Below, piece by piece: positions 53,780 through 64,000 of a DNA stretch of 64,000 nt (its first letter is position 1; every line of letters begins with the position of its first letter). Source of the stretch: Cricetomys ansorgei. Taxonomy: Eukaryota > Chordata > Mammalia > Rodentia > Nesomyidae. A program made the translations under genes and the position numbers. Under the pieces are notes generated by a model. That model had not been told where the DNA came from, made no database searches, and saw only the letters and a list, made by a program, of their open reading frames with translations. Where the stretch lies: NCBI GenBank assembly GCA_026225945.1, contig JAMJFZ010000687.1:1-64000 (forward strand), in the 5' to 3' direction.

Positions 53780-54690
53780 AAGTATAAAACTTATTGGTCA
53801 GGATAAAAGTATAGTAAAATTTAGAAAATTCTAATACTGTAAATTTTATAAATAATTTAAAGGTATATATAGTAATTAAAGACAAATATCAAAAATATAA
53901 CTACAATAATTTGTCAATGATATGCAACATGAAAGATCTAAATTATGAAATAAAAAACATAAAACTTGGAGAAAATAAAAGTGGATTGTGGTTATATAAA
54001 GTTGTTATTGTCAAATTAAAACAGGCTCAAATAGTTATGTAGGACTCAGACAAAAGAGAACAGAATCAAAGCATACAATAATAGTATTAATAATGATAAA
54101 TCTCAAAGGAAGATATCAAAAGAGGAATGAAATAACAAGTATAAATAGAGCAGAAAATAACGAACAAATGTCAAGCTAACACTTACATACCAATAGTTCC
54201 TTTAAATGTAAATGGAGTAAATTCTCCAATCAAAACACAAAGTGGTTGAGTATATTTTTTAAAGAAGCAAATCCCTCCTTTTTTCAACTTTAAAGACACA
54301 TAAAGGGTCAGGACAGATGGCTCAGAGGTTAAGAATAGGTGATGCATTTACAGAGCAGCTGAATTCAGCCCCCAGCACTCATGTTCGGAGGCTCACAGAG
54401 TCTGTAACTCCAGCTTCAGGGGAATCTCTGCTGCCCTCTTCCTGCCCACACAAGCAACTCACGTGCACACACCCGTTACATACACATACATGCTTGCACA
54501 CAATTAAAAATAAAATAAATCTTAAAAACATACATACAATCTTTACATACAAAAGGTGCATACAATCTTTAAGGGAAAGGATAGAAAAAACATACCATGT
54601 AAACTGAAGCAAAAAGAGAGTAGAATTAGCTGTGGTAAATTACAACAGACAAATAAAGTCAGAATAATTGAAGAACACACCTAACATTGA
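53780..54690 (+). mobile_element. Old L1M fragment, split by B2
   Basis: ACTTACATACCAATAGTTCC, TTTAAATGTAAATGGAGTAAA and CCAATCAAAACACAAAGTGG left of the B2, and GGGAAAGGATAGAAAAAAC and CATGTAAACTGAAGC right of it, follow an L1M ORF2 N-terminal region (CTTTAAATGTAAATGGACTAAA). Very A-rich and decayed. Confidence 0.65.
54305..54530 (+). mobile_element. B2/B3 SINE nested in L1M
   Basis: GGACAGATGGCTCAGAGG, TTTACAGAGCAGCTGAATTC, AGCCCCCAGCACTCATG, GTCTGTAACTCCAGCTTC, AGGGGAATCTCTGCTGCCC and AATTAAAAATAAAATAAATC cover a full sense element. Confidence 0.93.
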
Positions 54691-54711
54691 CCTCTGGGCT
54701 CTACATACATC

Positions 54712-54744
<33 letters not shown>

Positions 54745-54762
54745 TCTCTCTCACACACACGT
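54712..54762 (+). repeat. (TC)n(AC)n compound microsatellite
   Basis: About 20 TC units with one TG interruption, then AC units. Confidence 0.95.
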
Positions 54763-54849
54763 GTGTAAACACAGAGACATGTTCACATTCATATACCACA
54801 CATACATGCAAAGTAGATACAAACACTCATACATTCAGCTTTGTTTAAA

Positions 54850-54975
54850 GTCTTTTTTCCCTTGTGAAATGGCATATCACTGTGCAGAACAGCCTGGCTT
54901 CCAGACTTGCAGCACTGTTCTTGAATCTGCCATCCAAGTACTGGGATTACAGGAATCCATCAACACACTCAGCCC
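54850..54975 (-). mobile_element. B1-like or proto-B1 fragment
   Basis: GAACAGCCTGGCTTCCAGAC, CTTGAATCTGCCATCC, AAGTACTGGGATTACAGG and CATCAACACACTCAGCC resemble antisense B1/proto-B1 with its middle deleted. Confidence 0.55.
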
Positions 54976-55129
54976 TGCAATCTTAAAAGTAAAATCAATT
55001 TAAAACAATCAAAAGTCGTAGAAACCTAGTGGTGAGTAGTTACCAGGTAGTTAGGGGGAGAGGAAATGGAATGATGCTCAAATGTATAGTCTTCTAGTCA
55101 GTAGGTGAATGAGCTCTGGAAACTAGAAT

Positions 55130-55925
55130 GTTAAGTGGCTTGTTCTTGTGTGGGTCTTATGCATGCAGTCACTGATGTGATGAGTTCATGAATATAGGGG
55201 TCCTGTCCGGTCCAGAGGGCACCATTTCACTGTGGCCCTCCCTGATTTATGGCTCTTACAATATTTCTACCCCTCTTCCATGATAGTCCTGAGCCTTGGA
55301 GGGAGGTGTAATACAGACGTCCCATTTGTGGCTTAGCATTCCACTGATACTTACTCTCTGCATTTTGACCAAACATTTTGACTGAACAGAGAAACTTCTC
55401 TGATGATGTCTGAGAGCCACACTGATCTGTATGTATAGAGACACCATAGAGAACAGTTTGGAACTATATCTATTTACCAGAATAATAGTAGTAGGCTTAC
55501 TCCTAGGACCTGTGAGCTCCCCAACCAGAGGTACAGTACCAGACATTTGTTTTCTTGTGGAGTAGGCCTTAAATACAACCAGAAATAGATTAGTTACCCC
55601 CACGATATTCATGCTACTATTTCACCCATGGGCCTATCTTGCCACACTAGCTATTATAGGAGTTCACAAGGGTTACAACCAGATAAGACTCTTGGTGACC
55701 CACACCACTCAGCCACATCAAAGCACCTGCTGGTACTAGCAAGCTAGCAAGCAAGGAAGAAGGTTTCTGGTCAGTACCAATTCAATTTCTCCATCCATGT
55801 CCTGTGACCAATGACTATGGTATCTTGAGCGAGGGGGTCTTACCATCAAATTTTTGTGGGCAAACAAGAGCGATTGCAATAGCCTATGTAGTTCTTGGTG
55901 AGACCACTCTGATAAATAATTTGAC
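55130..55925 (-). mobile_element. L1 (Lx-type) 3' untranslated region
   Basis: TATGGCTCTTACAATATTTC, TCCTGAGCCTTGGAGGGAG, ACACTGATCTGTATGTATAG, AGAATAATAGTAGTAGGC, GAGTAGGCCTTAAATACAACC and TAGGAGTTCACAAGGGTTAC, then TCTGGTCAGTACCAATTC, run in the same order as the copies at 8879 and 24225. The 118-codon minus frame is incidental. Confidence 0.8.
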
Positions 55926-55993
55926 AAGAAGTATTACATACCTGCCTTTTTAATCTTTGGACCACTTCTTGCATGCAATATGTTGTGATCATA

Positions 55994-56004
55994 CAACACA
56001 CACA

Positions 56005-56043
<39 letters not shown>
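55994..56043 (+). repeat. (CA)n microsatellite
   Basis: About 23 CA units with one GA interruption near 56004. Confidence 0.97.
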
Positions 56044-56046
<3 letters not shown>

Positions 56047-56164
56047 TAGCCTTCTTCATCCCCCTTTATTCCATTCATTCCCTTCCTCCAACTAATTGCC
56101 TTCCTACTGTTGTGTGGTATTTCTGTGTGTGCAAGTCTTGTGCAGGAGTGCTATTTTTTTAACT

Positions 56165-56310
56165 GATGTCTTAAAATGTAGACACCTCATTTTAACATAA
56201 CCATCTCTTTAAAGGCTCCACTTCCACCCTTCACACTCTTGTGATGGTCCTGTGATAGGCCTTCAACAGATAAATGGGGCCACAGTTCAGCCCGTAGTAA
56301 TAGTACTTGT
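56165..56310 (-). mobile_element. MLT1/MST-type MaLR LTR fragment
   Basis: ACACCTCATTTTAACATAACC, ATCTCTTTAAAGGCTCC, GGCCTTCAACAGATAAATGG and GGCCACAGTTCAGCCCGTAG follow antisense MaLR LTR, ending at its 5' tip. Confidence 0.7.
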
Positions 56311-56899
56311 CTGCTCTAAATTTTGATTTAGAGCAATAGCTACAGCAGAAAACAAAGCAGTCTTTTAGGAAGCAGATTCTTCTAGGTTAATCATTTAGAG
56401 ACACTACACAGAATCTTTCAGATGAATGGTCTCCTGTGGAATACATAGAAGCATTAGAGCCAATTATATCAACTCTAAGAACTGCACAGCCTCCTAATTG
56501 GAGCCACACAAAATTCCTTACATCCTACGAACATAAGCGTGATTTAAAATCTTATCTAATTGAGGCAGTATCCAATATGGAATCTAGCATGTGCTTTGTG
56601 GAATCAACTTTTTACTGCTGTCTTTTGTCTCTCAGGTTGATTTTTTTTGTTCTGTTTTAGTTTGCTTTGTTTAAATTCTTTCATTTGTTTTTGCCCTGGG
56701 CTCCAATTCCCAGGAGTAGAAACCACTTTCTCTAAAGCATATACAATCTTCCTAGAGATTAATAAAGGTTGGTTGGTAGAGATAAACGCACCCTCTCAGA
56801 TACTCCAGTTTCTCATCAAGTCATGATTCCCTTGAGGCCAAATTCTTGTTGCTGACCTCCATCCAATAATGATCTATCTAAGGGAGAGATTCCATGTAC
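56311..56899. other. Single-copy DNA
   Basis: No repeat family recognised. A plus-strand frame at 56436-56660 (74 codons) ends in a hydrophobic stretch encoded by a T-rich run and has no domain I recognise. Confidence 0.35.
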
Positions 56900-57355
56900 T
56901 CAGTGCATTTGCCTCTCTTTGCTTTAGAATAATGTAATATATTTGTGTGGCAGGGTGCCTGGATAGCCAAACGTTTCTTAGACAACAGATTCATTTCTGT
57001 ATAAAGCCATTCACTAGAGAATAACATTGAGGTATTTTTTTTTCTCTTCAAAGGCATTTTTAATTGTTTCAGAAACAGATTCAGCTAAGCAATTATTTTT
57101 AAATCCTTTTTCAGTGGCTCTGTTTCATGTTACTGAGTGACAATTGTTGCATCAGATTACATACTAGCGCTGCACAAAAGATCCATATACTAAAAGAATT
57201 GTTGTTTAAAGTGTAAATAATTGACAGAGTTACCCAGAAGCTGCTGAATTTCCACATTAAAAAATAGAGATGTTACTTGGAGTTCTCTGAAATCTCTGAA
57301 GTTTCATAAACTGAATGCTAATTTTATGGGGAGGGTTTTTTTTTAATTGTGTATC
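56900..57355. promoter_or_regulatory. Candidate conserved noncoding block
   Basis: Repeat-free sequence with dense compact AT-rich motifs: AAGCAATTATTTTTAAATCC, GAGTGACAATTGTTGCATCAG (E-box CAATTG, ACAAT), TAAATAATTGACAG and ATGCTAATTTTATGG. Such homeobox- and SOX-like words are typical of developmental enhancers, but that reading is inference from composition. Confidence 0.35.
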
Positions 57356-57393
57356 AGAAAAGTGGACCTTGGGAATATAACATTAATATATTT

Positions 57394-57800
57394 GGAGTTG
57401 GAGAGATGACTCAGTCAGTAAAGTGCCTGCCATGTAAGCATGAGGGCCTGTGTTCATGTCCCCAACACGTATACAGCTAAGCATGGTGGTACACATCTGT
57501 AACCTTAGCACTGAGAGCCTGGTGTCTGGGGTGGGGGGTGGAGATGAATGGCTACTAGGAGCTCATTGATAAGCCAGTTTAACCAACTGGTGCATTTCAG
57601 GCTCAGTAAGAAACACTGTCAATAAATAAATACATACATGCATGCATACATACATACACACACACATAGGGAGAGAATGATAGGGAGGACACCTGGGGTT
57701 GACCTCCGGCACCAACATGCATGCCCACTTACGTGAATGCGCACACACACAAACATGTCCTCATACATACACTATACGCACGCACATTTAAAATAAAATT
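57394..57800 (+). mobile_element. B4/RSINE-type SINE with (CATA)n
   Basis: GGAGTTGGAGAGATGACTCAG, AAAGTGCCTGCCATGTAAGC, GCATGGTGGTACACATCTGTAA, AGCTCATTGATAAGCCAG and GGGGTTGACCTCCGGCACC span an ID-like head, a B1-like body and the CA-rich tail. A (CATA)n run occupies 57620-57662. This is the most complete B4 in the window. Confidence 0.9.
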
Positions 57801-58549
57801 AGACACACATACACATAGATGAGTATCTGTGACCACTGTTGCAAAAGAACAACACTGTACATACTTGAGGCCAGAACCCAGATTCTCTGGAGAGCTGAAC
57901 CACATAAATATAGAGCAGCCGCACACTTCACACTAGTCACTACATAGTTGGGAAACTATGCGCCAGTTAAACAAAGAAACTAAACACATAGGGCCTGCTA
58001 CATTTAAATATTTAAGTGCCATATTTAAACAAATCATTTTGTAGCCCAGAGGATTTCCAAGGCAAAACTCAAGGTCTGAGCCTTTTTATAGAACACCATT
58101 TTTTTCCCCCTAAAAGTTTGAGCTTCACACAATAATGCTTTTCATTTCTGTACTTTCTCCAAATGTTTTCGACTTCTTAGAGGTTACATTGTTTTGTAAG
58201 AATAAACTGTAAGTTTTCCAAGGAGCCTCTTTCTCCCACTCAGCTGCCCCAAGGGAGTACCAGATTCTGCACACAACTTTTCATTTCCCTCTCCCCAGAA
58301 ATGATCAAATAAGGACTGCTTCCCTGACCAACATTTCTAGAGCAAAAGGCTCTGACAAGTGTAACTCTAGGCATCACCATCTCTTTTCTTTCCTGCTCTG
58401 GGTCATCTAGGGAGTTGGGGGTGGGAAGGTTATTTAACAAATAGCAACTGTGTGCAAATCAGGGCTCCAACAGTTACACAGGATGATGAGCCTGTGGAGA
58501 GGGAGTTCACTGCAGATCTCTGAATTCTGCCCCTAACAAATGACTATGT
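57801..58549. other. Single-copy DNA
   Basis: No repeat recognised. The 66-codon minus-strand frame at 58240 has no motif. Confidence 0.4.
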
Positions 58550-59000
58550 TCAACTAATGCTATGGGATCTGAACAATCTCTCTTCAGCAACAGCCTCTTC
58601 TTGGCACCAAAATAGACACTTGCTGGCTGCGCGAGGGTCAGCACCCTGGTTCAAACAAGGATACTGCATATTACATATTCTTTACTATTTTGGAGTTGCC
58701 ATGGCAGAGAGAGAAGAGAGATTTTTGTTGATGGAATGTCTTAACGGACATTTTGGCCTTACTGACTCTCTGACGCGGCTTGCATATCTGTGTTAAAATC
58801 CTGCCATAACCTTTTTATTCATTATCAGCATTCCAACATCCCCCAACGAGAAATAATTACACTGTTAGGCGTGTAAGTAGTAAATGTTCAGGATTTAATG
58901 ATAAAAATTTTCAATGAGAGAGACGGATGAAGTGTCAGAATTTTAATGAGCTCTTTAGCTATCGGTCTTAACTCCTGGCTGTTTCTCGGCTCCCCTTCCT
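58550..59000. promoter_or_regulatory. Candidate conserved noncoding block
   Basis: Repeat-free, with retained CpGs (GACGCGGCTTGC, GGCGTGTAAG, GAGACGGATG, ATCGGTC) and compact AT words (TTTTTATTCATTATCAGC, GAAATAATTACAC, GGATTTAATGATAAAA, TTTTAATGAGCTC). A 79-codon plus frame at 58557 overlaps its left part without a recognised domain. Enhancer-like by composition only. Confidence 0.4.
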
Positions 59001-59254
59001 TCCATCCCATTGACTTCTGTCTTCTAGTTATTAGTCACTGTCTTATTGTTTTAAGACAGAATTAGTGTATTAGACTGAGCTGGGTTAGGGTGTAATTTAG
59101 AAAGCAACTTTAGCGGCTTAAAATAACAAGTTTTCCTTTTTTCTTTTTTTTTTTCAAACACCGGATATCCTTTGTGGGTCAGTCAGAGGCTTTGCTCTGA
59201 TTTACCTCCCTCTGGGAACCAAGTTTTTGAAGTGGCTTCCATCTGAAAAGGAAT

Positions 59255-59580
59255 TGAAACTATATGGACTGTGGAACAAGTTGGCCTGTTGCCGGACTTT
59301 GTGTGACCTGGGAGCAAAGACTGCTTTTTTTATGCTTTTAAAGAGTCAAGGCTTCTTTCAGAAGAAGAATATTCCGTTGCATGTGAAAAGTACATGAAGT
59401 TCAAGTCTCTGTGTCTGTGGAAGTGGACTCACTGGGTCACAGGAGTGGCGTTCACTTGTGCTTGCCTGTGGCTGCTTTTGCACTACAGCGGCAGAGTTGT
59501 GTAGCTACAAGAGAGGTCACAAGGCCTGCAGGACCTAAAATCTCTATTACCTGGTTCTTTAAAAAAAAAAAAAAAAAAAA
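59255..59580 (+). mobile_element. Ancient hAT-type nonautonomous DNA transposon
   Basis: TTGGCCTGTTGCCGGACTTTG, AGAAGAAGAATATTCCGTTGC, TGTGAAAAGTACATGAAGTTC, TGTGGCTGCTTTTGCACTAC, AGCGGCAGAGTTGTGTAGC and CCTAAAATCTCTATTACCTGG follow a well-known mammalian hAT-like repeat (CTGCTTTCGCGCTACAACGG, CAGAGTTGAGTAG). The formal name is not recalled. A20 follows at 59562. Confidence 0.75.
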
Positions 59581-60120
59581 GCTTTTTGAGAAACAATAAA
59601 AAAGAAGATGGTAAGTCAGATGCATTTTGGGCTCCCACTGTAGCAAGGCTTTGGCTCAGGATTCATTCTTCATAGAAGGTCCCATGGCCACTGTGAATCC
59701 AGAGGGTCCTGCATCCAGTCGTTGATTTTCTTCCCGCACTGGGAAAAGGATAGTCTACGCTTTTTCAATTAAACAGAATAAAAGACTGCATACAAGCAAC
59801 GATCACTGCAGCAGAGATTAGAAGATACTGAGAAAATTTACATGCCAATAAATCCTAAAAATCTAGAAGGAATTTAAAAATTCAAATTAAAATAGAAAAC
59901 AGGAATGTGTTATAACAATAGAGCAAGTTAAAATAATTAAACACTTCCTCAAGCCACACTAAAGGAAAAATAAAAACCTACATACAAGTGGTTTTGCATG
60001 TGTGCTCTCAAAATTTTACAGAAGAGGTAATTCCTTCCTTATATAAATTATTCCAAAGAAACAAAATGAAAAATGTGTTAACTGATTATGTTGATACAAA
60101 TCCATATCAGAAAAAATATT
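59581..60120. other. AT-rich single-copy DNA
   Basis: Nothing recognised after the poly-A run. The A-rich part at 59820-60110 may be old L1, but no supporting word order was found. Confidence 0.35.
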
Positions 60121-60241
60121 GGAGGCTGGAGAAGTAGCTCAGCGGGCAAAGGCATTTATCACCAAGTTGGAAGCCCAAGACTCACATGGTAGAAGGACAG
60201 AACTGATTTTGTCAAGTCCTCCCTTATCCACACACATGAGT

Positions 60242-60275
<34 letters not shown>

Positions 60276-60284
60276 GCACACAAT
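60121..60284 (+). mobile_element. B2/B4-like SINE with (AC)n tail
   Basis: GGAGGCTGGAGAAGTAGCTC, AGCGGGCAAAGGCATTTATC and AAGCCCAAGACTCACATGG, then GAAGGACAGAACTGATT, are a sense tRNA-derived head and short body. The tail has become (AC)n at 60244-60280. Confidence 0.8.
60244..60280 (+). repeat. (AC)n microsatellite
   Basis: About 15 AC units, then CGCGCACAC, in the SINE tail. Confidence 0.96.
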
Positions 60285-61077
60285 GTGGCAAGTGCCTCTG
60301 CTTACTCTAAATATAACAGAATCAAGGGCCAGTCCTGGCTATGCCATGTGCGGATTTTACACGGTAGGAATTGCATGCATGGCTTTCTATCATTTTCTTT
60401 TTTCTTTTTTTTTTTATTTCTAAAAATCGCACTCATTTGAGTCATTAACTGACTAACAAGCTAGTTTGAACAATTGAAAAGCAAAAGAGATTTGATTCAC
60501 AAACTTCACATTTGCGTCTCAATAGGAATGTTTAAAAAGCAAACAAAGCCAAGCAGAGGAGATTGAAAAACTGATAGTTTGGTTTGGGCCTTTTGCAGTT
60601 GTTATGGAATGGAAAGAAATAATGGATGATTCATTTGAGAGTATCCATGCTTTTGATCTGAAAGGTCCAAGCATCACACTACTGCCAATGTCCAGAGATT
60701 GTTCTAGAATACGAGTGCAGAAATTTTGACAGATATACTCTATAAATCACATGAGAAGTAATGTATGAAAAATGAAAACCCTGCAGTCCTCAGAATTCTA
60801 CAATAGAAAGTGGCTTTTGAATAGTAAGTGGCGTGTGGTCTTTTCTGGTCTAGACCAAGTATACCTGCGGGCCACGGATGGCTTACATACGGACACCGAA
60901 ATCTCATCCACCCACAGTCCTAGCAATACATACTATCCTGAGGGAGATGAGGGGTGCACCCATGATACTGTCAGCCCTTGAGAGATGGGTTCAGGAAAGA
61001 GTCAGGGCCAGCCCTGGAAACACAGGTGCACTGAGTAGAGAATTCTAAGGCTCTAGAGCCAGAACAACCTACCCCCA
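60285..61077. other. Single-copy DNA
   Basis: No repeat recognised. Contains a T-rich run (60385-60420). The 69-codon frame at 60772 has no motif. Confidence 0.35.
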
Positions 61078-62180
61078 TGAGCTCCTCCTCACTTCTTTCA
61101 AATTTATGGCCTGGCAATTAATGAAATATATATAATATGTATATTATATATGTATATATTACACATATATAATATATATGTAACACTATGCAGACTGAGA
61201 AGAGTGTACTTATTTGTTTAGGAATATATTATAATATATTAGTATATATGTATAATATATATGTGTGTGTTATTATATAATATATATTAATATATATTAT
61301 TACATATTCTTAAACAAGTAAGTGCAACCTGATCAGCCTGCATAATGCTACTTGTATGAATTTTTTTCAAGGATGACTATTTGATATTCAGTAACTGATT
61401 GGTGTGCTCTTCCCCAGGGGAGGCTATTTCTCCTATTCTCAGCACACCCTAGTTGCTTGTAGTTTTTGTGTAGGTGTGAGGCTTCATGAGCTTTCCCTGT
61501 CCATATTAGTGTGTGTATTGGTGCTGTCCTTGTTCAGCTCACCTTTATGCAGTCATGTTGGTTAGACTTACGATTGTAGCTTCTGATATTACTAATAACC
61601 ATAACATCACAAAAATCTCCCTGTTTTCCTGACTCTTACAATCTTTCAGCCCCTTCTTCAACAATGTTCTCTGAGTCTCAGATGCAGAAGTTGTGTTGTA
61701 GATGCCTTAGTTGGAACTTGGGACTCCACAAGTGCATTTTGCATTTTGAGTGCTTGTGACTTTCTGTAATAGTCTCTACCTGTCTCAAAGAGAAGTTTCC
61801 TTGAGGATCTGGTGAGGACTACACTTATCTGTGGGTATAAAGATAAATATTTAGAACATCATTAGGGGTGTTGTGCTGTTATAGTAAAGTGGTAATTGTT
61901 AGTTGTCCTCTAAGAAACAAGACTTCACTAGTCATGGGTAGTTAATTAGGTTTTCAGTACCAGGTATAATTCTCTCTTAAGAGTAGGTCTGAAGTCCAAA
62001 TAGAGAGGGGTTGGTTACCATCAGGGTATGTGTGCCACTATTGCACCCTTAGGATTATTATGCCATGCTGGTCACTGTGACTCATAGGTGTCATGTCTGG
62101 GTAGGACTGTTGTTTGTTTCCCTCCTTTGGAAGTTCTCACAGCACCTTCTGATTCCAAAATGTTAGTCCTTGGGGAGGAG
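61078..62180 (-). mobile_element. L1 (Lx-type) 3' untranslated region with internal inverted repeat
   Basis: TCTTTCAAATTTATGGCCTGG, an AT-rich spacer, CAACCTGATCAGCCTGCATAA, GGATGACTATTTGATATTCAG, GTGTGCTCTTCCCCAGGGG, GCTCACCTTTATGCAGTC, GTCTCAAAGAGAAGTTTCC and CTTATCTGTGGGTATAAAG follow the antisense rodent L1 UTR. The AT-rich spacer contains an extra inverted copy of its own flank (see 61110-61350). Confidence 0.82.
61110..61350. repeat. Imperfect inverted repeat in AT-rich DNA
   Basis: Left arm (61185-61228) CACTATGCAGACTGAG to TATTTGTTTAGGAATAT and right arm (61303-61347) CATATTCTTAAACAAGTAAG to CAGCCTGCATAATG are complementary over about 44 bases with about 20 percent mismatch. They flank about 75 bases of near-pure AT. 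(TA)n and ATAATAT words extend outward from the left arm. Confidence 0.85.
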
Positions 62181-63825
62181 GGTTACAATTATTTTTAGCA
62201 AATATGATTTTTAGCAAATTTTGAGATTTGCTCTATAATGGCAGAGATCAGAGACTTCAAATGACAGTGTCTTTCCAATTGGTGATAAGCAACAGATACT
62301 AAGGCAGAGTGGTTTCTGAGTACAAGCATGCAATATGTAAAGATCTCGTTCTCATAGGTAAGGATAGTGAAAGGAAGTTATCAAATGACTGAGTAAAGCA
62401 AGGATTCCACTGAGCTTTTGGATTCCAGAAATATCTGGTACTAATTTTACTTATAAAATGAAAGTGAAGGTTGGACATGAGGGCAACATGGAGCTGTGAC
62501 AGGTACTCAGAGAATGAATTAATAGTCCTTAGGGTATCCCAGGAATGGTAGTGAGGGTGATGTACCCCTCAAGCCAACTAATACATCAGGGTCATTTAGA
62601 AAATGAGAAACCATACTCACAATGATTTATAACTATGTAGATTCAAATTCATCAGTAAAATAAATACAAGTCTTGCAACTCTTATTTCAACAGAAAATTT
62701 TAAGAAACATGAAAATCAATATATCCATTAGAAGACAAAGCACACCATACTTTATTAATATTGTTCATAGTAGACTTTAGTAGTAATTTTGTTTGAATGG
62801 CACTGAATGTTCTGTTAGAGAGAGAGACTACAGCTTTGCTAACACAAAATTCAATGTCCAACTTCATAAAATTAAAAAGTGATCATTGTGCTGATAGGTT
62901 TAATTTTTTCTCATTAGAAAATCAAGATAAAATGTTTTCAAATTATTCCATTGGCTTATGTTTCCCAATTCCCTTTTTAAAAAAAAGAGATAACACACCT
63001 AATAAGGTGTACAGTGCAGTGCTTCATTGGAAACCACTCGCCAAGCCTTCTAGCTATAGCAGAATGAATACACTTCATAATTGGGACCTTCACAATCCTA
63101 TTTGAAAAATACAAAATACTGGAAACTAGTATTTGCTTTGGATACAAGAGAATCATGTGAAGTAACATTGTTTCAACAAGATTAACTTCATGTAACAGTA
63201 TCAAATATGGAAGGAATAACAAAATATATTTTCAATCTTGTCTTAAAAAAAAAGAAAAGAAAGACCTCATCAAAATGAGAAAGAAGAAAGACGTACATTG
63301 TTTCTGTCTCCTGTGTGGTTCTTCACCTCAAATAACCTAATGTTACATTTATATTTAAACTGAAGGGCACATCCATTATTCCCAAATCCAAAGTTTATCT
63401 CCTCTAGTTCATGCTGACAAACTTTGCTGGTTTCTTTTGGCTCCCTAGACAATGTAAAGCATCCAGAGTTACCAGCAATGTTAAATGAAGGCATTATTGG
63501 CTCCAGAGCAGTGGAGGAACTCATAACTCTCAACGTAGACATTGACACAGATAATCAAGTTGCCATACCATGAATGTGATCTTAAGATTTTTGATTGACT
63601 GCACAGTTAAAGAATACTAAGGTTTTACGAAGACCCACTCAAATATTTTCAATCTAGTTATAAATTTGCTTCCATGTAATTTATATAGAAACAAAATGCA
63701 ATTTCAATATGGGATAAATTACCTAGAAGCAGAGAGGACAAAGTACAGTATACATATATGAAAAATATCATAAACAAACATTTTTGGCATGCTAAGTTTT
63801 TAAAAATTTAAGTTCAGAAGAAGAT
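62181..63825. other. Repeat-poor single-copy DNA
   Basis: About 1.6 kb with no recognised repeat. Two open frames are mildly notable: plus 62797-63105 (102 codons) and minus 63270-63548 (92 codons). The minus frame encodes FGFGNNGCALQFKYKC-like sequence, begins at a GTG, and has no clear splice or start signals. I cannot support either as coding. Confidence 0.4.
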
Positions 63826-63975
63826 GTCAGGCATGGTGGTACACACCTTCAATCCCAACACTGGAGGCAGAGGCAGTTGGATCTCTGTGAGTTCAAGGTC
63901 AGCCTGGTCTACATGTGAGTTCCAGGATAGCCAGAGTTACATAGAGAGAGCTTGTCTCAAAAAAAGAAAAAAAAA
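63826..63975 (+). mobile_element. B1 SINE, full length
   Basis: GTCAGGCATGGTGGTACACA, CCTTCAATCCCAACACTGG, GAGGCAGAGGCAGTTGG, ATCTCTGTGAGTTCAAGG, TCAGCCTGGTCTACATGTG and AGAGCTTGTCTCAAAAAAAG are canonical sense B1 with an A-rich tail. Confidence 0.97.
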
Positions 63976-64000
63976 TATTGTGTTGTCCATCTCTGTAACT

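Overview
This window is rodent nuclear DNA from an intergenic stretch or a large intron. I found no convincing protein-coding gene, exon, structural RNA gene or CRISPR array. The rodent call rests on the interspersed repeats. They include B1 (7SL-derived), B2 (tRNA-derived) and B4/RSINE-type SINEs (ID head plus B1 body), and L1 copies with rodent Lx-type 3' untranslated regions. Old mammal-wide families (MIR, L2, MLT1, L1M, hAT) lie beneath them. The SINEs are well diverged and no recent mouse-type L1 was seen, so I can say muroid rodent but not the species. All open frames are short. They fall in microsatellites, decayed L1 ORF2, or unique DNA with no recognisable protein signature.

Layout. 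0-5 kb: unique AT-rich DNA, a rodent DNA-transposon-like repeat, MIRs, and a B2 split by a solo LTR with an intact 6-bp target duplication. 5-11 kb: MIR, old L1, and an antisense L1 ORF2 into which a younger, 5'-inverted L1 inserted. 11-20 kb: SINEs, L2, a probable conserved noncoding block (12.40-12.85 kb), two long polypurine or polypyrimidine tracts and the second copy of an unassigned repeat family. 20-32 kb: antisense B2, antisense L1 UTR, an old L1M, a 109-bp tandem duplication, sense L1 UTR, and an L1 ORF2 fragment carrying a GGAA microsatellite. 32-41 kb: MLT1 and MIR remnants, a probable ERV1-type LTR, a 5'-inverted L1 interrupted by a second LTR, and a 7SL-like monomer. 41-55 kb: several layers of ancient L1M in sense orientation with B2, B1, B4 and younger L1 nested in them, and another 5'-inverted L1. 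55-64 kb: antisense L1 UTRs, MLT1, B4, two candidate conserved noncoding blocks, a hAT remnant, an inverted repeat inside an L1 UTR, and a terminal B1.

The DNA reads as a record of layered retrotransposition, with nesting giving relative ages. The clearest observations are the two LTR insertions (one with a perfect target duplication, one with clustered CCAAT boxes), three L1 copies with twin-priming inversions, a three-copy repeat family I cannot name, and three single-copy blocks that look like candidate regulatory sequence. I found no new molecular system. Family names come from memory of repeat consensus sequences and were not checked by a search. Most boundaries are accurate to about 10-50 bases.
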